From assembly GCA_000432135.1 (NCBI GenBank), contig HF990609.1:1-21490 (forward strand): a stretch of 21,490 nucleotides of DNA, in the 5' to 3' direction. The position numbers and the translations under genes are program-made. Of this stretch, positions 7,094 to 14,792 are shown one piece after another (position 1 is the first letter of the stretch; the number at the start of each line of letters is the position of its first letter). Below the pieces are notes generated by a model. The model was not told where the DNA came from. It saw nothing but the letters and a program-made list of their open reading frames with translations, and did no database searches. This stretch comes from Firmicutes bacterium CAG:124. GTDB taxonomy: Bacteria > Bacillota > Clostridia > Oscillospirales > Oscillospiraceae.

Positions 7094-8570
7094 GGCGGAC
7101 CTCAAAGTCGCGCAGCTCCTTGTAAAGCGCGAACTGCTTCTCATAATACGCGTGCCGCTGCGCGTCGGGCTTTGCCGTCTGGCCGTAGCGGACGAAGCGG
7201 GCGGCAAGGGCTGTCCGGTCCTTTTCGCCGGTCGCGGCGGCAAGACCGAGGATCGCGCTGCCGAGCGCACCGGCCTCGTCGGCCAGCGTGGGCCGAATTT
7301 CAGCGCCCAGAATATCCGCCTTGATCTGCCGCCAGACGGGCGACTTCGCGCCGCCGCCCGCAGCGAAGAGCGTCGTCGGACGAATGTCGTATTTGGCAAG
7401 CTTTTCGAGGTTATAGCGCATTTCGAAGGTCAGGCCCTCAAGAATGGCGCGGTAGAGATCGGCGGGCGAGGTGTGCATTGTGAGGCCGTAGATCGTGCCG
7501 CGCGCACCGGTCAGCACATCCGGCGTGCCGCCCATACCCTGCAAAAATGGTAGGACAATCAGCCCCGTCGGCTCGGGCGGGCAGGTCTCGTTCAGAAGGT
7601 CGTAGACCGAGCACCCGCGCTCCTTCGCGGCCTGCTTGAGATAAAACGCCAGCGAATCGCGATACCAGCGCACGACCGCGCCGCCGGAGATATTATAGGC
7701 GTAGGTCACATAGCCCCGTCCGTCGAGATACGGGACGCAGGCGTAATTTTCGCGTTCAAAGTCCAGCGTTTCGGGGATGGATGCGAACAGCGGGCAGATG
7801 CATTCGACCGTGCCGGTCGTATCGATGGCTTCGCCGGGGTTCGCCACGCCGCAGCCAAGGGCGTTGACGATCTGGTCGTGCGAACCGATGACGACCTTGA
7901 CGTTCTGCGGCAGGCCGAGCGCGGAGGCTGCCTCCTGCGTAAGCGTTCCGGCGCACGCGCCGGTCGACAGGACGGCGGGGAGCGTTTCCGGGTCGATGCC
8001 GCAGGCGCTCGTCAGCTCGTCCGACCAGCAGAGCTTCCGCACGTCAAAGAGAATGCTGCGGCAGGCAAGGGAGCAGTCCGCGACCGTCTCGCCGGACAGG
8101 CAGAAGCAGATATAGCTTGCAATGAACAGGAACTTCCACACCGGGCGCGGGGCCGTGCGGAGCGTATAGAGCATTTTCGCCAGCGAATACGACGCGTCCG
8201 GCAGGACGCAGGTGATGCGCATGAATTTTTCCGCGCCGACCGACTCGATCAGACGGGAGAATTCTCCGCTTTCGGTGTTGGCAAAATAGAGAATAATATC
8301 GCTCAGCGGCTGACCGCTGCGGTCAACGGGGACGAAGGACTCGCCGAAGGAGGAGACGGTGATGGCCGCGACCTGCTTTGCGTCGTCCAGCTTTTTGACG
8401 CAGTCGGAGATCACGAAAAACACGCTCTCGCGCAGTGCCAGCGCGTTCAGATTCACCTCGCCGGGCTTCGTGGGGTATTCGCGGTAGGACATGGCGATCT
8501 GCTCGCCGGTATCGCGGAAGGCGACGCATTTGCAGCCGGTTCCGCCGATGTCAATGCCAAGGCTGATCAT
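7080..8570 (-). CDS. FGGY-family sugar kinase
   Basis: FGGY kinases phosphorylate pentoses, hexoses or their ketoses with ATP in the cytoplasm. The 496-residue protein is the normal length. It has the N-terminal phosphate loop DIGGTGCK (7-14), the catalytic-base region GSHDQ with D232, TTGTVE near 251-256 and the C-terminal nucleotide site GGGAKSPVW (405-413), followed by ADEAGALGSAILG. Overall it looks xylulokinase/fuculokinase-like, but I cannot assign the substrate; in this locus a ketose made by the fucose-isomerase-like protein is the natural candidate. It starts nine bases after the galM stop with GAGG seven bases before ATG, and its 3' end overlaps the activase gene, so the three genes form one operon. 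Confidence 0.93.
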   Translation of the reverse strand: MISLGIDIGGTGCKCVAFRDTGEQIAMSYREYPTKPGEVNLNALALRESVFFVISDCVKKLDDAKQVAAITVSSFGESFVPVDRSGQPLSDIILYFANTESGEFSRLIESVGAEKFMRITCVLPDASYSLAKMLYTLRTAPRPVWKFLFIASYICFCLSGETVADCSLACRSILFDVRKLCWSDELTSACGIDPETLPAVLSTGACAGTLTQEAASALGLPQNVKVVIGSHDQIVNALGCGVANPGEAIDTTGTVECICPLFASIPETLDFERENYACVPYLDGRGYVTYAYNISGGAVVRWYRDSLAFYLKQAAKERGCSVYDLLNETCPPEPTGLIVLPFLQGMGGTPDVLTGARGTIYGLTMHTSPADLYRAILEGLTFEMRYNLEKLAKYDIRPTTLFAAGGGAKSPVWRQIKADILGAEIRPTLADEAGALGSAILGLAAATGEKDRTALAARFVRYGQTAKPDAQRHAYYEKQFALYKELRDFEVRHARG

Positions 8571-8579
8571 AGATGGGCC

Positions 8580-9608
8580 TCACTTTCTCACGCAGAAGCG
8601 GTAAATGGTCGTCTCGTGCAGCGGCTCACCCTGATGAAGAACCGGGGACGGGAATGCAGGCTGGTTGACCGCATCGGGATAGTGCTGCGTTTCGAGGCAG
8701 AATCCGCCATAGGACGCGTAGCGCGCGCCATTCTTGCCTACGCGGTCGGAGATGAAATTGCCGGTATAAAGCTGCACGCCCTCAAGCGTCGTTTCCACCT
8801 CCATCACAATACCGGTCTTGTCGCCCTCGGCCCGTCCAATCTTACGAAAGCCCTTTCCATCGAGGCAAAAATTCGTGTCGTAGCCGCGGAAGGGTGCGAG
8901 CGCCGCATCATGGATATCGCGGCCAATGGGCTTCGCGGTGCGGAAGTCCATGCAGGTGCCGTCCACGGGGGCGATCTCGCCGGTCGGCAGCGTTGCGGCA
9001 TCGGCGGGCGTATAGGCGGAGGCGTTCAGCTGGAGCAGATGGCCCAACACGTCGCCGCTGCCCTGTCCGTTGAGGTTGAAGTAGGCGTGATTGGTAAAAT
9101 TCGCAACGGTATCCGCACTGCTGACAGCACGGTAGTCAATATGCAGCGCATTGTCGTCCGTCAGCGTGAAGGTGATAGACACGTCAAGTCTGCCGGGGTA
9201 GCCCTCCTCGCCGTCAGAAAGAACCGTCGTGAATTCGACGCTGTTTTCGCGGCAGTTGTAATTCCAGAGCTTCTTGTCGAAGCCGCACAGACCGCCGTGG
9301 AGCTGGTTCTTGCCCTCGTTGGCCGTGAGGTGGAAGCGCTGGCCGTTCAGCGTGAAAGCCGCGCCCGCGATGCGGTTGCCGTTTCGGCCGATGCACGCGC
9401 CGAGATAGCCGTCATTTTCTTCATATTCCTTTACCGTCTCATAGCCGAGCAGCACGTCGGTCAGAACGCCGTTCCGGTCGGGAACGACAATGGACTGGAT
9501 CGTCGCGCCGTAGGACAGGAGCGTCACGCGCATATGATTGCTGTTTTCCAGCGTAATGGCGACAGGCGCGCCCTTCGAGCACAGGGGGAGCTTTTGAATG
9601 GTCAGCAT
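8580..9608 (-). CDS. galM: Aldose 1-epimerase (mutarotase)
   Basis: GalM interconverts the alpha and beta anomers of free aldoses. The 342-residue protein has the family's full length and catalytic set: GRNGNRI (74-80), H104 in LHGG, H174 in TNHAYFNL, D244 in RGYDTNFCLD and the general base E306 in GGFCLETQHYPD. There is no signal peptide, so it acts in the cytoplasm. AAAGGA precedes the ATG. It is the first gene of the galM-kinase-activase unit; a perfect minus-strand TTGACA (9643-9648) lies upstream but lacks a good -10, so a separate promoter is possible, not shown. It is one of two epimerase-fold proteins in the locus. Members of this family accept glucose, galactose, arabinose and xylose, so specificity cannot be read from sequence. 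Confidence 0.95.
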   Translation of the reverse strand: MLTIQKLPLCSKGAPVAITLENSNHMRVTLLSYGATIQSIVVPDRNGVLTDVLLGYETVKEYEENDGYLGACIGRNGNRIAGAAFTLNGQRFHLTANEGKNQLHGGLCGFDKKLWNYNCRENSVEFTTVLSDGEEGYPGRLDVSITFTLTDDNALHIDYRAVSSADTVANFTNHAYFNLNGQGSGDVLGHLLQLNASAYTPADAATLPTGEIAPVDGTCMDFRTAKPIGRDIHDAALAPFRGYDTNFCLDGKGFRKIGRAEGDKTGIVMEVETTLEGVQLYTGNFISDRVGKNGARYASYGGFCLETQHYPDAVNQPAFPSPVLHQGEPLHETTIYRFCVRK

Positions 9609-9690
9609 AAAAAACGTCCTTTCGTAAAAAGTGCGGTGAGACTGTCAAAAAATACAGATAGCAGTTAGATGATAGAGTAGCAGGGGAAGA

Positions 9691-9891
9691 GTGAAGGGGG
9701 CAAAGAGCCCCCTTCGCGTTCAATCAACTAAGTTTTCGAACTTTGAAAAAGTTCGAAAACTTGCCTCAGCGTGGCGAAAAGACCTTTTCGACACGCTGAG
9801 GCGCGCTGCAGCAGCAACGCGCCTCATGAAGATCTGCTGCAATTGCGTTCATTCTATCAGAACGCAGTGGCTTTGAAAAGCCGCAGCGCAA
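9691..9891. repeat. Hairpin-rich intergenic element between mglC and galM
   Basis: At least four strong inverted repeats fill this spacer. (1) GAAGGGGGC/GCCCCCTTC at 9693-9701/9707-9715. (2) A perfect 15-bp stem at 9730-9744/9748-9762 with a GAA loop. (3) GCCTCAGCGTG/CACGCTGAGGC at 9763-9773/9792-9802, with an inner CGAAAAG/CTTTTCG stem. (4) TGAGGCGCG/CGCGCCTCA at 9797-9805/9818-9826, which shares bases with (3) and cannot form at the same time. Further repeats lie at 9844-9850/9860-9866 (TGCGTTC/GAACGCA) and 9869-9874/9877-9882. None has a clear T-tract on the minus strand. No open frame or RNA gene was recognised. It may be a dispersed repeat, a processing or stabilising element, or an attenuator. 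Confidence 0.6.
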
Positions 9892-10923
9892 TTATTTCTT
9901 TGCAACGTACTTCTGCACGTCGATGGCGACGGCGATGATGATGATCGCGCCGCGGATGATGTACTGGAGGTATGCGTTGACGCCGAGGAAATACAGGCCG
10001 TAGTTGATCGCCTGCAGGATGATCGAGCCGATCACGACGCCGGGGACGGTGCCGATGCCGCCGTTGAAGGACACGCCGCCGATGACACAGCCCGCGATGG
10101 CGTCAAGCTCGTAGTTGATGCCGGTTGCAGTACCGACGGACTGGATACGGGCGCCCTCGAGGAAGGAGGCGATGCCGTACATCAGACCGGCGTACAGGAA
10201 CACGCCCATGATGGTCTTCGTGACGGAGACGCCGGAGACCTCAGCCGCCTCGGAGTTGCCGCCGACGGCGAACATGTTCTTGCCGAAGCGGGTCTTGTTC
10301 CAGACGAGCCACGTCAGAACGCCCAGCAGCAGGAAGATGATGACCAGATACGGCAGCTTGAAACCGAAGATATCGATCGAGCCCGTGGCCAGCGCAAGAT
10401 AGCGCGTGTCAAGGGAGGACAGCGCCTGCGTGGAGCCGGAGGGCTGGTTCTCGATGTAGATGCAGCACAGGCCGTAGGAGATCAGCTGCGTGCCGAGGGT
10501 GACGATAAAGGGGTGCATATGGAGCTTTGCCATGCCGAAGCCGTTGAACGCAGAGATGATGACCGCGATGGCCACGCAGGCGAGGAACGGTACGATCAGG
10601 GGCAGCGGCTCGGTGATGCTGGGATAGTATCTCGAAGCGAACGTGACCGACTGCAGCAAGGAGGCTGCGACAGCCGCGCAGAGGCCGAGCACACGGCCGA
10701 CGGACAGGTCGGTACCGGCAAGGATGATGATGCCTGCGACGCCGTAGGCCAGAATACCCTTCGTGGAGGCCTGCTTCAGAATGGAGATCAGGTTGCCGAC
10801 GGAAAGGAAGTTGGGCTTGATCGCAACGATCACAACAAGGAGCAGAAGAAGGATGATGTACAGCGCGTATTTCAGCAGCGTATCCTTCAGCTTCTGCGGG
10901 TTCATTTTCTTAGAATTCGTCAT
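9892..10923 (-). CDS. mglC: Mgl-type sugar ABC transporter, permease
   Basis: This is the membrane subunit of a CUT2-family ABC importer: 343 residues with roughly eight to ten hydrophobic segments. It matches the remembered E. coli MglC closely in GVAGIIILAGTDLSVGR, WNKTRFGKNMFAVGGN, SEAAEVSGV, YELDAIAGCVIGGVSF and the end INYGLYFLGVNAYLQYIIRG. The ATG at 10923 is chosen because GAGGT lies seven bases upstream; an in-frame ATG at 10944 would overlap mglA. It starts 13 bases after the mglA stop and is the last transporter gene. Mgl permeases carry galactose or methyl-galactoside, but specificity sits mainly in the binding protein. Confidence 0.93.
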   Translation of the reverse strand: MTNSKKMNPQKLKDTLLKYALYIILLLLLVVIVAIKPNFLSVGNLISILKQASTKGILAYGVAGIIILAGTDLSVGRVLGLCAAVAASLLQSVTFASRYYPSITEPLPLIVPFLACVAIAVIISAFNGFGMAKLHMHPFIVTLGTQLISYGLCCIYIENQPSGSTQALSSLDTRYLALATGSIDIFGFKLPYLVIIFLLLGVLTWLVWNKTRFGKNMFAVGGNSEAAEVSGVSVTKTIMGVFLYAGLMYGIASFLEGARIQSVGTATGINYELDAIAGCVIGGVSFNGGIGTVPGVVIGSIILQAINYGLYFLGVNAYLQYIIRGAIIIIAVAIDVQKYVAKK

Positions 10924-10936
10924 TTTCTCAACCTCT

Positions 10937-12460
10937 TTATACATATTGCGCAGCCAGACGCATAATGGTTTCCTGCTCGTTTTCAATGCCGCCGAAGTCC
11001 TTGCCGCGTTCGAGGATACCGGCCATATGGCCGTTGCTCATGACAAGGATGCGGTCGCAGATCCCGATCAGCTCCGGCATTTCGGAAGAGACCATCATAA
11101 CAGCCTTGCCCTCTCTGGCAAGCTGCAGGATCAATTCGTAAATCTCGTACTTGGCGCCGACGTCGATGCCGCGCGTCGGCTCGTCGAGGAGCAGAACATC
11201 GGGCTTCGTCAGCAGCCAACGGCCAAGAATGACCTTCTGCTGGTTGCCGCCGGAGAGGTTTTTGATGAGCGTTTTCTGCGACGGCGTTTTGATGTGCATG
11301 GAGGAAATGGACCAGTCCGTATCGGCGGTCATTTTTTTATCGGAAAGCAGCGGGCCCTTTTTATAGGAACCGAGGTTTGAAATTACGGTGTTGAACAGAA
11401 TGCTGGCATAGGGGAAGATGCCGGTCGCGCGGCGCTCCTCCGTCAGCATGGCGAAGCCGTTTTTGATGGACTGACGCGGCGTTTTGTTGGAAATGGGCTT
11501 GCCGTTCAGCTTGATCTCGCCGCTCTCGCGCGCCATGATGCCGAAGATCGTGCTCAGAAGCTCCGTTCTGCGCGATCCGACCAGACCGGCCACGCCGAGC
11601 ACCTCGCCCGCGCGAAGCTCGAACGAGACGTCCTGACAGGTGGGCATATACTTGCCGGTCAGGTGCGAGACCTCCATCAGCACGTCGCCGGGGACATTGT
11701 CCTTGGCGGGGAAGCGGTTGGTCATTTCGCGGTTGACCATGCGCTTGATGATATCGTCGGTCGAGAGGTTCTCCGTTTTGTCGGTGGAGATCCACTGGCC
11801 GTCACGCATGATGGTGACCTCGTCGGAGATGCGCTTGATCTCGTCCATCTTGTGGGAGATATAAATGATGCCGACGCCCTGATCGCACAGGCGGCGCATG
11901 ATGCGGAACAGGTGCTCGACCTCCTCGCTGGTCAGCGAAGACGTCGGCTCGTCGAGCACGAGGATCTTTGCGTTATAGGAGACTGCCTTCGCGATCTCAA
12001 GCATCTGGCGCTGGGAAACGGCCATGGTGCCGATGATCGCCTTCGGGTCGACCTTAATTTCCAGATCGTCCAGAACAGCCTTGGTGTCGTTGTACATTTT
12101 TTTGTGGTCGACCAGTCCGGCCTTCAGCGGGAACCGGCCCAGCCACATATTTTCCATGACGCTGCGGTAGAGCACCTGATTGAGCTCCTGATGCACCATG
12201 GCTACGCCGTGATCGAGGGCGTTGCGCGGGCTGGTGAAATTGATCTCCTTGCCGTTCATCCGGATGGAGCCCGCGTCCTTTTTATAGATACCGAACAGGC
12301 ACTTCATGAGCGTCGATTTACCGGCGCCGTTCTCGCCCATGAGGGCGTGGATGGAGCCGGGACGCAGCTGGAGCTTGGCATGGTCCAGCGCCTTGACGCC
12401 CGGGAACTGCTTTTCGATATCAAGCATTTCGAGCAGGTAGTTTTCTTCCAAGTGTATCAC
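10937..12460 (-). CDS. mglA: Mgl-type sugar ABC transporter, ATP-binding protein
   Basis: MglA is the duplicated ATPase that powers the importer. In a 507-residue protein the first half has Walker A GENGAGKST (42-50), a degenerate signature MAVSQRQ (about 147) and Walker B VLDEPTSS (168-175). The second half has a degenerate Walker A, GLVGSRRTE (292-300), without the lysine, but a canonical signature LSGGNQQ (402-408) and LDEPTRG (425-431); this asymmetry is normal for sugar ATPases of the type. The YLLEM...FPGVKALD opening matches MglA. The start is uncertain: I use GTG at 12460, four bases after AGGA; a TTG at 12463 is too close to it, and a TTG at 12448 with GGTGA upstream is possible. It lies between mglB and mglC. 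Confidence 0.93.
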   Translation of the reverse strand: MIHLEENYLLEMLDIEKQFPGVKALDHAKLQLRPGSIHALMGENGAGKSTLMKCLFGIYKKDAGSIRMNGKEINFTSPRNALDHGVAMVHQELNQVLYRSVMENMWLGRFPLKAGLVDHKKMYNDTKAVLDDLEIKVDPKAIIGTMAVSQRQMLEIAKAVSYNAKILVLDEPTSSLTSEEVEHLFRIMRRLCDQGVGIIYISHKMDEIKRISDEVTIMRDGQWISTDKTENLSTDDIIKRMVNREMTNRFPAKDNVPGDVLMEVSHLTGKYMPTCQDVSFELRAGEVLGVAGLVGSRRTELLSTIFGIMARESGEIKLNGKPISNKTPRQSIKNGFAMLTEERRATGIFPYASILFNTVISNLGSYKKGPLLSDKKMTADTDWSISSMHIKTPSQKTLIKNLSGGNQQKVILGRWLLTKPDVLLLDEPTRGIDVGAKYEIYELILQLAREGKAVMMVSSEMPELIGICDRILVMSNGHMAGILERGKDFGGIENEQETIMRLAAQYV

Positions 12461-12476
12461 CAATTCCTTTTTGCAT

Positions 12477-12506
12477 AATCAGGTGGCCCCGGAGGGCCAC
12501 CTGATT
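12477..12506 (-). repeat. Intercistronic mglB-mglA hairpin
   Basis: AATCAGGTGGCCC (12477-12489) pairs perfectly with GGGCCACCTGATT (12494-12506) around a four-base loop. On the minus strand the stem is followed by ATGCAAAAAGG, not a T-tract, so it is a poor terminator. It ends 16 bases before the mglA start. A 3'-stabilising role, keeping binding-protein mRNA in excess over mglAC, is the likely reading, as in other binding-protein operons. Confidence 0.8.
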
Positions 12507-12551
12507 CGATTACGATTCTCTTACTAAGATCAGCAGAATGGTCTGAACAGA

Positions 12552-13658
12552 TTATTCCGCAGTGATCTTTGCGTACGGGATACGGATGGAGAAGCCGTCG
12601 TCAGCCATGGTGTAGTCGGTGCCGTCGAGCCAATCCTTGCCCAGAGCGCCGTTGATGGCCATGAGGATGTTGGCCTTGCCCATTGCGTCGCCGTCCTGCT
12701 TGACAGTACCGTAGAGCTTGCCGGCGTTGATGTACTCAACAGCCGTATCAGTGCAGTCAACGCCGATGACGATGATCTCGTCGCCGCCGTCGCCGAGGTT
12801 GTAGCCGACCTCGTTCAGAGCAGCGATGACGCCGATGGCCATGTCGTCGTTGTTGCAGAAGACGACCTCAATGTTCTCAACGCCGAGGGAAGCGATCTGC
12901 GCGGTCATCATTTCCTGTGCCTTGGCGGTATCCCAGTTAGCGACCTGGTTCTCGGTCATCATCTCGCAGGGAACGCCCTTCTCGATCGCGGTGGACAGGG
13001 AATACTCGGTACGGGCGATGGCTTCGGGGTTGTTGATCTCGCCTTCGAACTCAAGGGTAGCGACCTTGCCGTCGCCGTTCTTGTCGACGCGCTCGGGGTT
13101 GGCGGCATACAGGTCAGCGAGGATCTCGCCCTGCATGATGCCGGCCTCTTCGGGCTTGGTGCCGACGAAGATGGAGTTGGAACCGGTCACGATCGTGGAG
13201 TCAACAGGCTCCTTGTTGTAGAAGGAGATGGGGACATTGTACTGCTTGGCAAGGTCAACCAGATACTGGCCAGCGGAGGTGTCGCAGAGGTTGATGATGA
13301 TGTGGTCTTTGCCTGCGGCGAACATAACGTCAGCCTGGTTGTTCTGGGTAGCCTGGTCGTCGTTGCCGTCCTGCATTTCGAGGTTGATGGTCAGGCCCTT
13401 CTCAGCGCCGATCTCCTTGGCGTACTTGTCCATGGCAACACGGACAGAGGAGCCGTAGGTGTCGGAATACTTCCAGACGAGAACGCCGATGTTCAGCTCG
13501 GTCTTGCCGTCGGCAGCAGCCTCGGTAGCGGTTTCCTGGACTGCGTCGGTCTTGTTGTCAGTCTCAGCGGGAGCCGGGGTGTCGGTGGTCTTGGCGGCAC
13601 AGGCAGCCATGGCCAGAACCATCATCACTGCAAGCAGCAAAGCGATGATCTTTTTCAT
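12552..13658 (-). CDS. mglB: Mgl-type sugar-binding lipoprotein
   Basis: This is the extracellular solute-binding subunit, 368 residues, with a lipoprotein signal ending in LAMAAC (lipid anchor at C20), an Ala/Thr/Asp linker to about residue 52, and a periplasmic-binding-protein type 1 fold. The EF-hand-like calcium loop of MglB is recognisable as VDKNGDGKV (191-199). WKYSDTYGSSVR, INLCDTSAG, ANWDTAKAQ, CNNDDMAIG and IGVDCTDTA line up with MglB sugar-site segments, but the MglB HPD segment reads NPE here, so the ligand may not be galactose. AGGAGG is nine bases before ATG. It is the first gene of the transporter operon and is expected to be the most highly expressed. Confidence 0.93.
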   Translation of the reverse strand: MKKIIALLLAVMMVLAMAACAAKTTDTPAPAETDNKTDAVQETATEAAADGKTELNIGVLVWKYSDTYGSSVRVAMDKYAKEIGAEKGLTINLEMQDGNDDQATQNNQADVMFAAGKDHIIINLCDTSAGQYLVDLAKQYNVPISFYNKEPVDSTIVTGSNSIFVGTKPEEAGIMQGEILADLYAANPERVDKNGDGKVATLEFEGEINNPEAIARTEYSLSTAIEKGVPCEMMTENQVANWDTAKAQEMMTAQIASLGVENIEVVFCNNDDMAIGVIAALNEVGYNLGDGGDEIIVIGVDCTDTAVEYINAGKLYGTVKQDGDAMGKANILMAINGALGKDWLDGTDYTMADDGFSIRIPYAKITAE

Positions 13659-13711
13659 TGTGAAATTCCTCCTAAAGTAATGTTGAAACGGAGTTTCCCG
13701 TTTGTGATTTC

Positions 13712-13740
13712 ATTTTAGCATGTGAAAAAAGAAAGGACTA
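13712..13740 (-). promoter_or_regulatory. Candidate mglB promoter
   Basis: On the minus strand an extended -10, TGC followed by TAAAAT (TAAAAT at 13712-13717), has a weak TAGTCC -35 (13735-13740) 17 bases upstream. The predicted leader is about 45 bases and contains the AGGAGG site. Confidence 0.55.
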
Positions 13741-13742
13741 GT

Positions 13743-13756
13743 AAAAAACGTTTCCA
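13743..13756. promoter_or_regulatory. cre-like operator upstream of mglB
   Basis: AAAAAACGTTTCCA on the plus strand matches 8 of the 10 fixed positions of the catabolite-response consensus TGNAANCGNTNNCA (the TG is missing); on the minus strand it begins with a good TGGAAACGTTT. It lies immediately upstream of the proposed mglB -35. A CcpA or other LacI-family protein could bind here; the match alone is weak. Confidence 0.35.
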
Positions 13757-13843
13757 AAGTAGAGAAAAATATCTTTAAAAGCATAAAAAAGGAGGGTCTA
13801 AATTTGTGCATATTGCCATATATCATTCCTTTTTTCATGCTGA

Positions 13844-13859
13844 TACAATATATATTGTA
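13844..13859 (+). promoter_or_regulatory. Regulator promoter with a 16-bp palindrome on its -10
   Basis: TACAATATATATTGTA is a perfect 16-bp palindrome. Its left arm doubles as an extended -10 (TGA then TACAAT, 13841-13849) for the AraC-family gene that starts 69 bases further on. No good -35 is present at 17 bp, as is common for extended -10 promoters. The overlap suggests repression, for example autorepression, but an AT palindrome can also be fortuitous. Confidence 0.5.
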
Positions 13860-13927
13860 AAGAAAATAGGGAAATAGCAACTTGTCTTTTTTTACGAATT
13901 TACTACTTTTCGGGAGAGGCTGACAAT

Positions 13928-14782
13928 ATGCTTGACTTGAAAAATGCGGGACTGACTGAGCTACTCAACGACTTTTGCACATTGACGGACATGAAGCTCT
14001 GCATTTTTGATACAGACTATCAGGAATGTGCATCGACCCCCATAAAGTTGTACCCTTTTTGTGCGCGTATGCGAAAAATAGAAGAGTTTGACAGCCGATG
14101 CAGGAGCTGTGACGAAGCGCATATGCAGATATGCAGGCGAAGCAGAAAACCCTTGCAATATCAGTGTCACGCCGGACTGACGGAATATCTTGCTCCGCTT
14201 TATTATGAGGGCGTCATTGTTGCATTTGTGTGTATCGGCCAGGCAACATATGGCATGGATGCAGAATTTGATAAAATCGCACAGTATGCCGCGCAATTTG
14301 GCATTTGCAAAGAAGAATGCCATGAGCTCTATGATATGCAGATCCATTATGCACCAAGAACGATTCAGGCAGCCTGCAGGATTCTCGACGCCTGCATCAG
14401 CCACATTTACCACCAGCGGATGCTCGAAGTTCGCAGTCTCGACACGGCGCAGCAGATCGAAAAATACATCAACGACAACATCGCCTGGGATCTGTCCATC
14501 GAGCACCTGTGCGCGCATTTTTCCGTCTCGCGCGCCGAGCTCTATCAGCTCTTCCACACGAGCTTCAATTCCTCCGTCGCCGACTATATCCGCAGCAAGC
14601 GTATCTCCATGGCCGAGCAGATGATCCGCTCCACGGCAATGCAGATCTCCGAGATCGCGTCCAACGTCGGCTTTTACGACTACAACTATTTCTCCAAGGT
14701 TTTCCACCGGAAATTCGGCTGTTCCCCGCGCGAATACCGAAAAAAACTGGAGAGCGGCAGCGAAGCGGCGGACAAAAAATAA
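13928..14782 (+). CDS. AraC-family regulator with PocR sensor domain
   Basis: This 284-residue cytoplasmic regulator has an N-terminal PocR ligand-binding domain (about 5-160) with its conserved cysteine pattern CRSCDEAHMQICRR...YQCHAGL (C58, C61, C69, C80). An AraC-type double helix-turn-helix follows (about 176-275: LSIEHLCAHFSVSRAELYQLFH, then ISEIASNVGFYDYNYFSKVFHRKFGCSPREYR). PocR itself responds to 1,2-propanediol in Salmonella, but the domain is widespread in Clostridia with other ligands. GGGAGAGG precedes the ATG. It sits between the two arms of the sugar locus and is the natural regulator of both. Base composition changes inside the gene: hand-counted 60-base blocks give 42-43% G+C in the sensor part and 55-60% in the DNA-binding part. 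Confidence 0.92.
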   Translation: MLDLKNAGLTELLNDFCTLTDMKLCIFDTDYQECASTPIKLYPFCARMRKIEEFDSRCRSCDEAHMQICRRSRKPLQYQCHAGLTEYLAPLYYEGVIVAFVCIGQATYGMDAEFDKIAQYAAQFGICKEECHELYDMQIHYAPRTIQAACRILDACISHIYHQRMLEVRSLDTAQQIEKYINDNIAWDLSIEHLCAHFSVSRAELYQLFHTSFNSSVADYIRSKRISMAEQMIRSTAMQISEIASNVGFYDYNYFSKVFHRKFGCSPREYRKKLESGSEAADKK

Positions 14783-14792
14783 TTTTTTCGGA

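Noticed and set aside
7094..7399. N-terminal extension of the glycyl-radical activase
   Set aside because: The frame stays open for 102 codons into the kinase gene, but the sequence is a shadow of the kinase. The ATG at 7093 has a ribosome site and gives the family's N-terminus.
9620..9648. Full promoter for galM
   Set aside because: A perfect minus-strand TTGACA (9643-9648) is present, but the best hexamer at normal spacing (TACGAA) matches only half the -10 consensus.
7878..9668. A 596-codon open frame on the plus strand opposite the kinase and galM genes
   Set aside because: It lies antisense to two genes with complete catalytic motifs. Long antisense frames are expected in GC-rich coding sequence; its translation is Arg/Gly/Ala/Val-rich with no recognisable domain.
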